Source of the DNA: an uncultured Saprospiraceae bacterium
GTDB lineage: Bacteria > Bacteroidota > Bacteroidia > Chitinophagales > Saprospiraceae
Length of the DNA stretch: 64,000 nucleotides
Assembly: GCA_938015435.1 (NCBI GenBank)
Contig: CALLPN010000003.1
Coordinates: forward strand, 426,803 to 490,802
Reading direction: 5' to 3'
Both the position numbers and the translations under genes were made by a program. The notes under the pieces are model-generated. The model was not told where the DNA came from and ran no database searches. It was given only the letters and a program-made list of their open reading frames with translations. Every line of letters starts with the position of its first letter. The stretch's first letter is position 1. Positions 46,217-56,425 of the stretch are shown here, in pieces.

Positions 46217-48136
46217 ATGGTTGAGCAAAGAGTTCAAAAAGTATTATGGATATTCATGACCATTGTTGGTCTGGGTACTTCTCTTTGCGCTCAGTGTGAT
46301 ACCGATTATAATCAATCGCAATCACCTAAGATAGCCAACTATGATATAGAAGTTCATTTGGATCATGAAGCTAAATCTGCTTCGTGTGTCCAAAAGTTAA
46401 GATGGAAAAATACTTCTCCAGATACGCTGAAGGAATTGAGATTCTATATGTATATGAATGCTTTCAAAGATCTCAATTCTACGTATCTCAAGAATACGAG
46501 AAACATGTTTGGCCAAGATCTCAATACTCGTACTGCGAAAGAATGGGGTCGCATAGAAGTTACGGAAGCTATAGATGCTAATGGAAACGATCTTGCCCAA
46601 AATCAAAATTACATTCAACCCAATGATGGAAATGTATTAGATGAAACTGTGCTCTCCATTCCATTAGAAATTCCATTGTTACCTGGAGAAGAAATTCGAT
46701 TGGATATGAAATTTGAAGTAAAGCTTCCACGAACTATCGTCAGGTCAGGTTATGGTCCTAGAGATTTCTTCTTGTTTGTACATTGGTTTCCTCAAGTATG
46801 TGTCTACGAAAAAGATAAAGATATGAACTGGGGATGGAATAGTCATCAGTTTATGCCAGGGACCGAATTTTTTGCTGACTTTGGAGATTATGATGTGACT
46901 ATAAACGCTTCTGATCACTTAGTGATTGGCGGCTCAGGATGTAGAGTTTCGAATAGTAGTGTTCCTAGTAAGACAGGAAGGCAAATAGTGAATTTCAAAG
47001 CGCATGATCTAATAGACTTCGGATGGGTGGCTTATCCAGAATATGAAACCTATACCTCGACATTTGGAGATACAGACATCGAGATATTAATGGTGCCTGA
47101 GCATTGCCAGTTTGCAGATAGGTATCTCAAAGCGGTTGAGCAAGGATTAGAATATTTAGAGAAGCATGTCGGCCCATATCCTTACCCCAAAATAACAGTA
47201 GTTGATCCACCTACGCATACCCTCAATAGTGGATTTATGGAATATCCAATGATGATTACTTGTGCTACGGCATATGGAATTCCTAGGAGTGTACGCAGTG
47301 TCGAGTCTCTAGTGATTCATGAGTTTACACATATGTATTTCATGGGTACATTGGCTTCTAATGAAAAAGAAGAAGCTTGGTTGGATGAAGGCTTTGTTAC
47401 TTACTTTGAAGATAGAATACTAGACCATTATCATGGAGAACAAGGATCACTCTTCGATGTGTTAGGTGCTAGATCTGGTAATGCGCAACAGTCGCGTAAT
47501 GAGTATGTAAGTATGAGTAATCCAAACCTTGGAACGATTGCGAGGCCAGGTTGGGAGTTCGACGGTGGATTCAAATCTTTAATATATGCTAAGACTGCGA
47601 CAGCACTCAAGACCATGGAGCGGATTATAGGTCGTGATATCATGGATGATATCGTCCAGACTTATTTTGAAGCGCATAAGTTTACTCACCCCAAGGAAGC
47701 AGATCTGAGAAAGATTGTTACCGAAGTATTAGCCAAACATGGAAGTGATTTTGATGCTGAAAATTACTTGGATCAAGTCCTACATACTACGGGATCTGTT
47801 GATTTCAAAATGGTCGATATTGATAATTCTGTAGGAACCATAAAAGCAGTTCGTGAAGGTGATTTTGAAATAGAAACTGAAGTGCTAGTAAACTTTGCAG
47901 ATGGAAGTTCTAAAACTATAAAGTGGGGTAGTACTGATAAAGAAATAGAATATACTTTCAAATCAACTGATATAGTATCTGCCCATATAGATCCTGAGCA
48001 AAAAATATATCTCGATCTCGATCTCAATAATAATAGTTTAACGCTAGATCCCAATAAGAAACCAATCTTTAAATATGCGGCCAAGATCGGACATTGGTTT
48101 CAGGCCGTAAGTCAATGGACAAGTTTTATGATGTAA
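46217..48136 (+). CDS. M1-family metallopeptidase
   Basis: A 639-residue secreted aminopeptidase-like enzyme. Signal peptide is residues 1-25. The N-terminal beta saddle (about 35-285) is followed by the thermolysin-like catalytic domain. The exopeptidase motif equivalent of GAMEN is SGFMEYP (about 338-344). The zinc site is His368-Glu369-x-x-His372 with the third ligand Glu391 in WLDEGF, the exact HExxH-x18-E spacing of M1. The C-terminal beta and helical part completes the family length. It probably works on the peptides that the adjacent S46 enzyme also uses. The next gene begins one base after its stop. Confidence 0.92.
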   Translation: MVEQRVQKVLWIFMTIVGLGTSLCAQCDTDYNQSQSPKIANYDIEVHLDHEAKSASCVQKLRWKNTSPDTLKELRFYMYMNAFKDLNSTYLKNTRNMFGQDLNTRTAKEWGRIEVTEAIDANGNDLAQNQNYIQPNDGNVLDETVLSIPLEIPLLPGEEIRLDMKFEVKLPRTIVRSGYGPRDFFLFVHWFPQVCVYEKDKDMNWGWNSHQFMPGTEFFADFGDYDVTINASDHLVIGGSGCRVSNSSVPSKTGRQIVNFKAHDLIDFGWVAYPEYETYTSTFGDTDIEILMVPEHCQFADRYLKAVEQGLEYLEKHVGPYPYPKITVVDPPTHTLNSGFMEYPMMITCATAYGIPRSVRSVESLVIHEFTHMYFMGTLASNEKEEAWLDEGFVTYFEDRILDHYHGEQGSLFDVLGARSGNAQQSRNEYVSMSNPNLGTIARPGWEFDGGFKSLIYAKTATALKTMERIIGRDIMDDIVQTYFEAHKFTHPKEADLRKIVTEVLAKHGSDFDAENYLDQVLHTTGSVDFKMVDIDNSVGTIKAVREGDFEIETEVLVNFADGSSKTIKWGSTDKEIEYTFKSTDIVSAHIDPEQKIYLDLDLNNNSLTLDPNKKPIFKYAAKIGHWFQAVSQWTSFMM

Positions 48137-48137
48137 T

Positions 48138-48971
48138 ATGTGGAGTAGTATAATTGACATATCATCGAAAGCTACAAAGCAATGGAGATCTATTTTGCTC
48201 ATTTATATTGCGCAATTGATCATAGGTATCATAGTAGCTATGAGCGCCTATCAACAATTTGATTCTGCGATCGGTAGTTCTTTAGAATTAGATAGGCTAG
48301 CCAAAGGATTCGATAGATCTATTTTTTCGGATATGGTAAATGAATTCCCAATTATTATTGGAAAGATTAAAGGTCGGTTCTTATTAGGAGTAGCATTCTT
48401 TTTGTTACTAAGTGTCTTTCTTCATTCAGGTCTTTTGGGTAACATTCGTAATAGACAATATTCTATTACTTCATTCTTTACAAATGCAAAGAAGTACTTT
48501 GTCAAGTTTCTGGGCGTAGTATTTATTTCATTGATAAAGTTGGTAGTAACACTAGCTATAATTTGGGTGCCATTCTTCAAGTTGTTGGGTAACCCATTGG
48601 AGACGTTTCATTCTGAAAAAACTTTGATTCTTACAATTGTTGGATTGATAATATTGAGTGTCTTACTTATTATAGTTGTCTGGTTGTGGAGTGTAATCAG
48701 CAGGTATCAGATTGCAGATGGATCTGGATGGGTAATATCTATGAAGAATGGATGGCGGATTTTGAAGTCTAACTTTTTGAAGTATTATATGCTTGGAATC
48801 ATTCTGATACTTTTGCATGCTTTCCTTACTTGGGTATATACTTTGGCTGTTGATGATTGGGGCGCAGAGACTTGGTTTTGTATTTTGGGCTTAGTTTTAA
48901 TCCAACAATTGTTTTCTATCGTTCGTGTTTGGATAAGGGCTGTAGGGTATGCAGCAGTTGATGATAAATAA
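48138..48971 (+). CDS. Polytopic inner-membrane protein
   Basis: A 277-residue protein with about six transmembrane helices: around 17-38, 82-100, 123-146, 160-185, 215-238 and 245-262. The pattern (long hydrophobic helices broken by basic loops, no catalytic motif) resembles DUF4013-like or stomatin-independent membrane proteins of unknown function. It starts one base after the M1 peptidase stop, so translation is probably coupled, and it may be a transporter or assembly factor for the secreted enzymes. This role is speculative. Confidence 0.72.
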   Translation: MWSSIIDISSKATKQWRSILLIYIAQLIIGIIVAMSAYQQFDSAIGSSLELDRLAKGFDRSIFSDMVNEFPIIIGKIKGRFLLGVAFFLLLSVFLHSGLLGNIRNRQYSITSFFTNAKKYFVKFLGVVFISLIKLVVTLAIIWVPFFKLLGNPLETFHSEKTLILTIVGLIILSVLLIIVVWLWSVISRYQIADGSGWVISMKNGWRILKSNFLKYYMLGIILILLHAFLTWVYTLAVDDWGAETWFCILGLVLIQQLFSIVRVWIRAVGYAAVDDK

Positions 48972-49180
48972 TTGGATAGCACTTCTTAGGGTAATTATAA
49001 GTTTGTAGGGATTTAGGATTAGTTGATGATAAAATCTGTTTATCAATTATTGACTTTGTGATGTTTTTTTGAATAAATATAACATCGCCGCAGCGTTTCG
49101 GATTTTGGTAAGGTATATAGGTTGTTACACGTTACCGTTAGATTGTATCAATAAATAAGAAATCTATAACCCTAGTAGTT

Positions 49181-52117
49181 ATGAATCATATATATAAGTC
49201 ACTATTATTCTTAATGATCACTGCAGTATTTTTCTCATGCCGAAAGGATGAGATAAAGTATGAAGAAGATATTGTGATCATACAAACAACAGAAAATGGA
49301 GAGGTAGAATTGCAAGGCCATATTACAGATACGGATAAAAAATCTGTTTCTGGAGTAGACGTGACAGTTGGTGATCAGACGGTAATCACGGATGATTACG
49401 GATTTTTCAGAATTGAAAATGCGGATGTTGTCAATGGAAATGTAGTTCTCGCAATCGAAAAAGAAAATTTTATACCTCAATATAAAAAAATACCGGTTGT
49501 ACAAGGGATGAAGGATGCGATCGTGAGAGCAAGCCTTTTATCAGATCAAAATACAAATCATACATTTCAATCGGACGAATTAACTACTATAACAGGTAAC
49601 GGAGGCCACAGTGTTACTTTTTTGCCCAATAGTATAATGAAAGAAGATGGATCTGATTACAACGGGACAGTTATCTTTTCTTCATATTATATCGATCCTA
49701 CAAGGTCTGATCTTGTTGATATTATGCCAGGCGACCTTTCTGCTATCAATTTGTTAGGACAAGAAGTACAATTGGTATCATTTGGAATGTTATACGGTGA
49801 GCTAGTTTCACCAGCGGGTAAGTCACTCCAAATTAAAGAAGGTAGTACCGCCACGATAGAGCTTACAATTCAAGATGCGCAATTGTCCAAAGCACCAAGT
49901 CAGATCCCACTATGGTCTTTCGATGAGTTTACAGCTACTTGGCTAGAAGAGGGTGTAGCGGTAACGCAAGGAAATAAATATGTAGCCAAAGTTTCTCATT
50001 TTTCTTTTTGGAATTGTGATGCTCCTTTTCCAGTAGTCGAAGTAACAGGATATGCATATGATCAAGATGGATTGCCGATATCAAATGCAACGATATTTGT
50101 AACAGTACCAGAATTGGGAGTTACCCGCTCATGTACTACAGATAGAACGGGTTGCTTTTTTGGTAAATTTCCGAAGGATACGGATATGATTATCGGAGTC
50201 TTTAATGATTGTGGAGAGGAATCATATCTACCATTTGGGCCTTTTTCTGAATCGACGAATGTAGGTCAATTAGTTTTCGATGTTTCGGAATTTGGATTTA
50301 GCATTGAAGGTGTATTATTAAATTGTAGTTTACAACGAGTGTACCCAGGTTTTGTAGAAATAAAAGATAATATTGGTCAGACAATTCTGATTCCAACTAT
50401 AGAAGATGGCTCTTTTTATTCTTCGTTTTTCAATTGTGAAAATTCTTCAATTACATTCAAAGGAATAGATCCATTTGATCTTACTGCTAGCGTAGAAGAA
50501 AGTTATAGTTTGATAGAAGGTCTCAATACGTTGGGTAATATTGATGTATGTGGACAGCAGACAGGTGAGTACATGAATTTGATAATTAATGGAAGTGTTC
50601 AATTGTTTTCTGATCCCTCGGTTAACCGAGTAGGAGAAAAGTTAGTGTTAAACGGAAGTAATTCTGAATATATATTAAATATAGAATTAGAAGAAAATGA
50701 AACAGCTTCTCCCATAAAATTAATAACCGTCTTTTTGCAAGATGGGACACCAGTCTTATCATGGGGTGAAGAAGTGAATGATTTTATTACTTTCTCTTCT
50801 ATTGCTGAAGGAGGCGTAGGAGAAGAGGTGAGTGGTTCGATTGCAGGTGAATATCAAGGTATTCAATTTGAATGTGTATATAAATTGACTGTTGCTTATG
50901 AGTTAACACCAATATCTGGGATGGTATGGGAAGATATTAATCAGAACGGTGTGAGAGACGCAGGCGAACCTCCAATGCCTGGTATCTTGATACACTTTGA
51001 TTTGGATTGGCAGACCACATCTACTACAGTTACGATTAGTAGATTAACTGATCAATTTGGTATGTACAATTTTTATGGTTCACATTTAAGTGTCAATAAT
51101 TTTAATATCGAAGTTCCAACTGGTTATTTTTTAACAGAACAAAATGTTGGATTGGATCAGTCAGTAGATAGCGATTTTAATCAATCTTCTGGAATCGCTG
51201 AAACTGTTGTATCAGGTCCTGGTATGGCTGTAGAAAATATAGATGCTGGTATTCATCTAAGTGGGGCGACTTATTGCAATATGACTAATATAAGTGATCC
51301 ATGTACAACAGGCGATGGAGACTTGTGTAAAGAGATAGTTGCTATCTCTGCCGGAGCAAATTTCAGTGATATTATAATAGAACAAAATGGATCAGTAGTC
51401 CAGCAAACAGGACCGGTCATGAGTCCTTATACTTTATGTGGATTGAGTTTTGGTACATACACTATCACAGCAGTATTAGATAATGGTGTAGAATGTATCA
51501 ATACCACAAGCACTAACGGTGACCTTCCAGTAGAGACATTGTTCTATGTTACGTATACTGACTGTGATCCTTTATCTGCGGAGGTGACAGCGATACCTAA
51601 TCAAAGTAGTTTGTTGAATATTGATTATGAATGGAGTAATGGCATTAATGATGAAACTGTTTCCATGACAGAGGGACAAACTTTATCGGTGACCTCTACA
51701 AATTCTTTCAACTGTTCTCAGACTTATGATTATACGTTAGAAAAATATAATCTTGCGGTCGGTGGATTAGCATGGCTTGATAATGAGAGTGGCGATGAAG
51801 CAGTACAAGATGTAAGTGATATAGAAAGATATGATAGACTGTTCTTTAAATTGTATAACTCGAATGATGAGATAGTCGATAGTTATAGGACAGGTAATTC
51901 AGGAGTTTACCAATTTTATCTTGAGGTACCTCCTGGAGATTACTATATCGAAGTAAGTGATTTTAATACTTCTTATGGTATCGTTACGCCTAATGTAGGT
52001 ACTGATATAACCATTGATTCTGATTTCGACCCGATCACAAAACGGACTGACATATTTACGGTTACGGGTGATTGCCAACAAATCGATAATCTTGATTTAG
52101 GAATTGAGAAACTTTAG
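49181..52117 (+). CDS. Large surface lipoprotein with CRD-like and SdrD B-like domains
   Basis: A 978-residue lipoprotein with signal peptide ending VFFSC (Cys20). Domains by eye are: a carboxypeptidase-regulatory-like domain (about 45-115: VELQGHITDTDKKSVSGVDVTVGDQT); a large middle region of unclear fold; a second CRD-like repeat (about 288-345: VTGYAYDQDGLPISNATIFV); an SdrD B-like Ca-binding domain (about 585-700: SGMVWEDINQNGVRDAGEP); a Cys-rich SprB-like part (about 700-805); and a degenerate B-like domain at the end (about 860-978: GGLAWLDNESGDEA). It is a probable cell-surface stalk or adhesin. The ECF sigma factor gene follows directly, so regulation may be linked. Confidence 0.75.
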   Translation: MNHIYKSLLFLMITAVFFSCRKDEIKYEEDIVIIQTTENGEVELQGHITDTDKKSVSGVDVTVGDQTVITDDYGFFRIENADVVNGNVVLAIEKENFIPQYKKIPVVQGMKDAIVRASLLSDQNTNHTFQSDELTTITGNGGHSVTFLPNSIMKEDGSDYNGTVIFSSYYIDPTRSDLVDIMPGDLSAINLLGQEVQLVSFGMLYGELVSPAGKSLQIKEGSTATIELTIQDAQLSKAPSQIPLWSFDEFTATWLEEGVAVTQGNKYVAKVSHFSFWNCDAPFPVVEVTGYAYDQDGLPISNATIFVTVPELGVTRSCTTDRTGCFFGKFPKDTDMIIGVFNDCGEESYLPFGPFSESTNVGQLVFDVSEFGFSIEGVLLNCSLQRVYPGFVEIKDNIGQTILIPTIEDGSFYSSFFNCENSSITFKGIDPFDLTASVEESYSLIEGLNTLGNIDVCGQQTGEYMNLIINGSVQLFSDPSVNRVGEKLVLNGSNSEYILNIELEENETASPIKLITVFLQDGTPVLSWGEEVNDFITFSSIAEGGVGEEVSGSIAGEYQGIQFECVYKLTVAYELTPISGMVWEDINQNGVRDAGEPPMPGILIHFDLDWQTTSTTVTISRLTDQFGMYNFYGSHLSVNNFNIEVPTGYFLTEQNVGLDQSVDSDFNQSSGIAETVVSGPGMAVENIDAGIHLSGATYCNMTNISDPCTTGDGDLCKEIVAISAGANFSDIIIEQNGSVVQQTGPVMSPYTLCGLSFGTYTITAVLDNGVECINTTSTNGDLPVETLFYVTYTDCDPLSAEVTAIPNQSSLLNIDYEWSNGINDETVSMTEGQTLSVTSTNSFNCSQTYDYTLEKYNLAVGGLAWLDNESGDEAVQDVSDIERYDRLFFKLYNSNDEIVDSYRTGNSGVYQFYLEVPPGDYYIEVSDFNTSYGIVTPNVGTDITIDSDFDPITKRTDIFTVTGDCQQIDNLDLGIEKL

Positions 52118-52132
52118 AGCATAAACAATTAC

Positions 52133-52684
52133 TTGAAAACAACTATTGACATATCAACAATCAAATCCTGCAAAGCAGGTAAGCAGTTGGCTCAGAAGCA
52201 GATCTTTGAGGTATATAGTAAGCACGTCTATGCCACTGCTATGAGATATGTAGCGGATTGCCCAACTGCTAAGGATGTAGTCCAAGATACTTTCATTAGA
52301 GTATTTAAGTACATACATTCCTTTGATGGAGAGGTGGTTAATTTTAAAGGGTGGATATCTCGTATTTGTATCAATGAATCTCTAAAAACAATAAAGAAGA
52401 ATCGACGATTTTATAGCATAGAACCAGGTAAAGAGATGGGATCGTACACCCATCAGAAAGAACTGGAAATGCAGGCAGATTATATATACAGAGAAATAGT
52501 GAAGTTACCGCCGCGATATAGAACAGTTTTCAACTTGTACGAGATAGAAGGTTACTCCCATAAAGAGATAGCAGAAACTATGGGAATAAAAGAAGGATCA
52601 TCAAGGTCTTGTTTAACTCGTGCCAAACAGATGTTGAAAGAGAAGCTTTCGGCTTATAGTATTAATAAAAGTGTAGGACAATAA
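52133..52684 (+). CDS. ECF-type RNA polymerase sigma factor
   Basis: A 183-residue sigma-70-family factor. Region 2 (about 20-90) includes the -10-binding DVVQDTFIRVFKYIHSFDGE segment, and region 4 (about 115-170) includes the helix-turn-helix SHKEIAETMGIKEGSSRSCLTRAKQML. Region 3 is absent, as in ECF factors. The start is TTG at 52133. The frame contains the stop of the previous gene just upstream, and the next ATG lies inside region 2. The gene at 52729 would occupy the usual anti-sigma position. Confidence 0.9.
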   Translation: MKTTIDISTIKSCKAGKQLAQKQIFEVYSKHVYATAMRYVADCPTAKDVVQDTFIRVFKYIHSFDGEVVNFKGWISRICINESLKTIKKNRRFYSIEPGKEMGSYTHQKELEMQADYIYREIVKLPPRYRTVFNLYEIEGYSHKEIAETMGIKEGSSRSCLTRAKQMLKEKLSAYSINKSVGQ

Positions 52685-52728
52685 TTACAAAAGAGGATTA
52701 ATTAAGTCCTATTGAAAAAACAATAAAA

Positions 52729-54234
52729 ATGGATCTCAATAATCTAAAAGATCATATAAAGGATATAGAACTTGACTTCGATCAAAATGAAGTCTGGGAT
52801 AATATTAAAAAAGAGCAAAGTAAAGTAAAGCGAAGGTTGCTGTTTTGGTTGTTTTCTGTTTTAGGGGTTCTTGTGTTAGTTTTTGGTTTGTTTTATTTAG
52901 ACGGAACAGACAATGCTAATCTAAGTCAAGGGGTTACTAACTCTGCGGAGTCTACTCTATTAGTTGATAGTGACTCTAATTCCATCTCTAAGGTAATTAC
53001 TGATAAGATCTTACCCGATGATGGAAATGGACACGAAGACAAGACGATCGCTACAGTAATTAATGAAACGAATCAAAACCAGGAAGAAACAGTAATAAAT
53101 TCAATTATCACTTCGAATACAAATACCGAAAACACAAAAGCCTCAAATCAAATTGTAACGACGCATACTAATCGAAGCACTAATGTAAATCACTTACAAA
53201 GTGATGATATTATCAATAACATAGATGAATCACCTTTCAATACAAATTCATTATCTACAGTGAGTCATAGAACTCTGGTAGTCATTAATAATAACAGTAT
53301 TAATAATAAGACTTCTAACAATGTACAGAATACATCTATAGAGTCTAAAAATTTAGAAAGTGATTTAAAGGGATCAATCAGAAACCCAAATATAGCTTTT
53401 GAAGATATTGCTCCATCTCAGTATAGAGGTAAGATTTTTGTTTCAAAATTAAATCCCAATATCATTTCGACACCAATTGTATATGAATACACTCTTGAAA
53501 AAAATATAAAACAAGTACTCGCATATACTTATGATCATATCGAACCTTTTAGAAAATCAAACAGTAGCGCTATAAACTTAGAGGCGATAGTGGAATATGG
53601 AATGTTAAATAGAGATTTGTCGATAGTTGCTAATGTGAAGTCTTCTTTGGTTCTAGATCAAAGGAAAAAGACAGAAACTTCTATGGATCATTTGATCACA
53701 GGTGTTAAATTATCTTTACCGATTGGTGGAGTGCTTTACATTTCTAGTGGATTGGAATATCATAGATTAGGCGAAAAATTAGAATTTAACGAAAGTTCGA
53801 TCAGACCCCTTAATCAGGATGACCTTCCTATTGGTGCAGTGTCTGCTAAAGGTTTTGTAATTTCTAAAACGAGTAATGCTTATTATAATCAGATGGACCT
53901 TATCAATATTCCCTTAGGAATAGGTGCAAAATGGTCACAACATAAATTTAGCGAATTTGTTTCTGCTGAGATGTCGGTCAATCTCAAAACAACTGGAAGA
54001 CAACTATACCTTAATGAATTTCAAGAATTAACTGATAATGCGAAGAACGTTAGAATGAAATTCAATAATTCCTATGTACTTAAAGCTGGCCTTGCATATA
54101 ACATATCACCAAAGGTAGCGTGGTCTTTCTATGCTTCTTACAGATATATGCCTAATGTATCTACAATTGACTCCGAATTTGACCAATCTTATCAATCTTA
54201 TATGTTAGGTACCGGAATTGGTTATAAGTTTTAG
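52729..54234 (+). CDS. Predicted trans-envelope protein: inner-membrane anchor plus outer-membrane barrel
   Basis: A 501-residue protein next to the sigma factor. The first 35 residues are cytoplasmic, charged and helical, ending KSKVKRR. A single transmembrane helix follows (about 39-57). A long Asn/Ser/Thr-rich linker runs from about 60 to 250. The C-terminal 230 residues are beta-strand rich like an outer-membrane barrel (ITGVKLSLPIGGVLYISSGLEYHR, IPLGIGAKWSQH, SFYASYRYMPNV, YMLGTGIGYKF). An anti-sigma-like cytoplasmic tail, an inner-membrane anchor, a periplasm-spanning linker and an outer-membrane domain would link the outer membrane to sigma activity. This is inferred from layout, and no FecR domain is recognisable. 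Confidence 0.65.
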   Translation: MDLNNLKDHIKDIELDFDQNEVWDNIKKEQSKVKRRLLFWLFSVLGVLVLVFGLFYLDGTDNANLSQGVTNSAESTLLVDSDSNSISKVITDKILPDDGNGHEDKTIATVINETNQNQEETVINSIITSNTNTENTKASNQIVTTHTNRSTNVNHLQSDDIINNIDESPFNTNSLSTVSHRTLVVINNNSINNKTSNNVQNTSIESKNLESDLKGSIRNPNIAFEDIAPSQYRGKIFVSKLNPNIISTPIVYEYTLEKNIKQVLAYTYDHIEPFRKSNSSAINLEAIVEYGMLNRDLSIVANVKSSLVLDQRKKTETSMDHLITGVKLSLPIGGVLYISSGLEYHRLGEKLEFNESSIRPLNQDDLPIGAVSAKGFVISKTSNAYYNQMDLINIPLGIGAKWSQHKFSEFVSAEMSVNLKTTGRQLYLNEFQELTDNAKNVRMKFNNSYVLKAGLAYNISPKVAWSFYASYRYMPNVSTIDSEFDQSYQSYMLGTGIGYKF

Positions 54235-54256
54235 AGGGTATCAATTCTAAATGTTA

Positions 54257-54264
54257 TAATTTCG
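54257..54264 (+). promoter_or_regulatory. Candidate -7 box (TAATTTCG) for anmK
   Basis: TAATTTCG differs from TAnnTTTG at one position and lies 49 bases before the ATG at 54306. The TTCG variant also occurs at 9551. Confidence 0.4.
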
Positions 54265-54305
54265 CAGATCATTATTTGATTTAGCTAAAGTTAATAGGAT
54301 TGAGA

Positions 54306-55397
54306 ATGGAGGAAGGGCTTACACCACTAACAGTAGTAGGTATGATGTCAGGCAGTTCACTGGACGGCATGGATATATGTATTTGTAAGTTTATCCCAAT
54401 GGCTGATAGTACGATTTCTCACGAAATTATTGTTGCCGATACTATAGGTTATGAACCGGAATGGATTGACCATCTTAGTAATGCGATGCATTTTAGTCTG
54501 TCCGATTACTTTTCGTTTCAGGCTGACTTCTCTTATTATATAGCTATGATGGCTAAGGACTTCATTAGCGAATTCAATCTCGATGTAGACCTTATAGCTT
54601 CTCACGGACATACTTTAGATCATCGTCCAGAAGAGGGAATCAGTGTGCAGATAGGTGATCCTGGAGTAATTGCTGCACTTACAGGCATTGATACAGTTGC
54701 AGATTTCAGAATCCAAGATATTACTCTCGGAGGTCAAGGCGCTCCGATCATACCTATAGCTGAGAAGTTGCTTTGGTCCGATATCAAAGCATTTATCAAT
54801 TTGGGCGGGATTGCTAATATCAGTATACATACAGAAGAGGAGATCATCGCTTGGGATACAATACCCTGTAACCAAGTGCTCAACGATCAAGCAATGATCC
54901 TAGGGTCGGAGTACGACGAAAATGGAGAATGGGCAAAGCAAGGACAATATAATGAAGGTCTGGCGGCGGCATGGGATGCAATGGATTACTTATCACAAGA
55001 TATTCCTAAGTCACTAGATAACAATTGGATCAAAGAAGAATACTTACCTATTATCTCTGATCTCAGAGTAGATCCTAAAGATGCTTTACATACATCATGT
55101 CATCACATTGCAACTCAGATCAAAAAGGATATCCAAAAATACGCTGCTGATCTGCCAAAGAAGATAATGATCACTGGAGGAGGTACTCACAATGAATATC
55201 TAATATCCTGTATTGAAAAAGAACTATCTACATTAGGTACCCAGATCTTTATACCAGAAAAAACTGTTATCGATTACAAAGAGGCAGCTATGACAGCTTT
55301 AATGGGATACTTATATGCAATGAATATACCTAGCACAATACCAAGTGTCACAGGAGCTGATCGACCAACGATTGCTGGCAAATACTGTAAAGGATGA
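54306..55397 (+). CDS. anmK: Anhydro-N-acetylmuramic acid kinase
   Basis: AnmK phosphorylates and opens 1,6-anhydro-MurNAc from peptidoglycan turnover, giving MurNAc-6-phosphate. The protein has 363 residues from the ATG at 54306. A TTG at 54300 is also in frame but gives only two extra residues. Visible are the ASKHA-type GMMSGSSLDGMDI near the start (about 10-22), ASHGHTLDHRPEEG, QIGDPGVIAALTGIDTVADFR (about 120-140), INLGGIANIS (about 167-176) and the C-terminal MITGGGTHNEYLI (about 291-303). All family motifs look intact. The SDR gene overlaps its stop by four bases (ATGA). Confidence 0.93.
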   Translation: MEEGLTPLTVVGMMSGSSLDGMDICICKFIPMADSTISHEIIVADTIGYEPEWIDHLSNAMHFSLSDYFSFQADFSYYIAMMAKDFISEFNLDVDLIASHGHTLDHRPEEGISVQIGDPGVIAALTGIDTVADFRIQDITLGGQGAPIIPIAEKLLWSDIKAFINLGGIANISIHTEEEIIAWDTIPCNQVLNDQAMILGSEYDENGEWAKQGQYNEGLAAAWDAMDYLSQDIPKSLDNNWIKEEYLPIISDLRVDPKDALHTSCHHIATQIKKDIQKYAADLPKKIMITGGGTHNEYLISCIEKELSTLGTQIFIPEKTVIDYKEAAMTALMGYLYAMNIPSTIPSVTGADRPTIAGKYCKG

Positions 55398-56425
55398 TTG
55401 ATAAGAATTCTAAAATACTCATAACAGGAGCCACCGGATTAATAGGTTCGCACATCACTCGCCGCTTATTGAAACAAGGATATAGTAATATATGTGCCAC
55501 TAAAAGACCTTCTTCCAAGATGGATTTACTTCCAGGTATTGCGGACAAAATCAATTGGTTAGAAGCAGATATTACGGACGTCGTATCTCTAGAGTCTTGT
55601 TTTAAAGGAGTCGATGTAGTAATACACACAGCGGCAGTAGTTAGTTACGATCCGAAGAAAAGCGATCTGATGAACGATATCAATGTTGGAGGTACAGCTA
55701 ATATGGTTAACCTTGCTCTAGATTTTGGTGTAAAGAGATTTGTACATATAAGTTCTGTAGCGGCATTGGGCAAACCTCCGAAAACCAAAGTTAGGAATGA
55801 AGAAACAGAATGGGATCATAGTGTACAGGCTACAGATTACGCCATCAGTAAATATAAGTCAGAAAAAGAAGCATGGAGAGGATATGCAGAAGGCCTAAGT
55901 ATGGTAATGCTAAATCCGTCATTTGTTATTGGGGCTTCTAATTGGACAGAATCATCTTCACGCATATGGAGCCAAATGGCCAAAGGAATACCATATTATC
56001 CAATGGGTAGTAATGGTTATGTAGATGTTCGAGATGTATCTGCCGCCGCTCTTATTGCTATGAATTCAGATCATAATGGTGAACGATTTGTATTATCCGC
56101 AGAGACGATACCATATCAGACCGCCTTTGAATGGATAGCAAATGCCATCGGAGCCAAAGTACCATCTAGAGCACTCACTCCTATTATAAGAAATATTGCT
56201 TGGAGGCTGGCTTGGCTAAAGTCAAAGCTCACTGGCACTTCACAATTACTTACATCCGCATCGGCTGAGAGCACTGCTCTAGATACACATTACGATAGCA
56301 CTAAATCTAGAAAAATATTAGGTATTATTTATAGGCCATTAAAACAGTCTATAACAGACGTAGGCCAGATTTTTCTTAAATCTCAAAAAGAAGGAAAAGC
56401 CTATGGTGTTATGGATATTGATTAA
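55394..56425 (+). CDS. NAD-dependent epimerase/dehydratase (extended SDR)
   Basis: A 343-residue extended short-chain dehydrogenase. The Rossmann motif is ITGATGLIGSH (about 9-19), the acidic residue that reads NAD or NADP follows beta-2 (TKRPSSK), and the catalytic YAISKYKSE (Tyr-x-x-x-Lys, about 150-158) has SS in HISSVAALG upstream. The closest types are dihydroflavonol-4-reductase-like and 3-beta-hydroxysteroid-like sugar or lipid epimerases of bacteria. Substrate is unknown. It is translationally coupled to anmK. A damaged extra copy of the gene's 3' end lies in the tandem duplication that follows. Confidence 0.85.
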   Translation: MIDKNSKILITGATGLIGSHITRRLLKQGYSNICATKRPSSKMDLLPGIADKINWLEADITDVVSLESCFKGVDVVIHTAAVVSYDPKKSDLMNDINVGGTANMVNLALDFGVKRFVHISSVAALGKPPKTKVRNEETEWDHSVQATDYAISKYKSEKEAWRGYAEGLSMVMLNPSFVIGASNWTESSSRIWSQMAKGIPYYPMGSNGYVDVRDVSAAALIAMNSDHNGERFVLSAETIPYQTAFEWIANAIGAKVPSRALTPIIRNIAWRLAWLKSKLTGTSQLLTSASAESTALDTHYDSTKSRKILGIIYRPLKQSITDVGQIFLKSQKEGKAYGVMDID

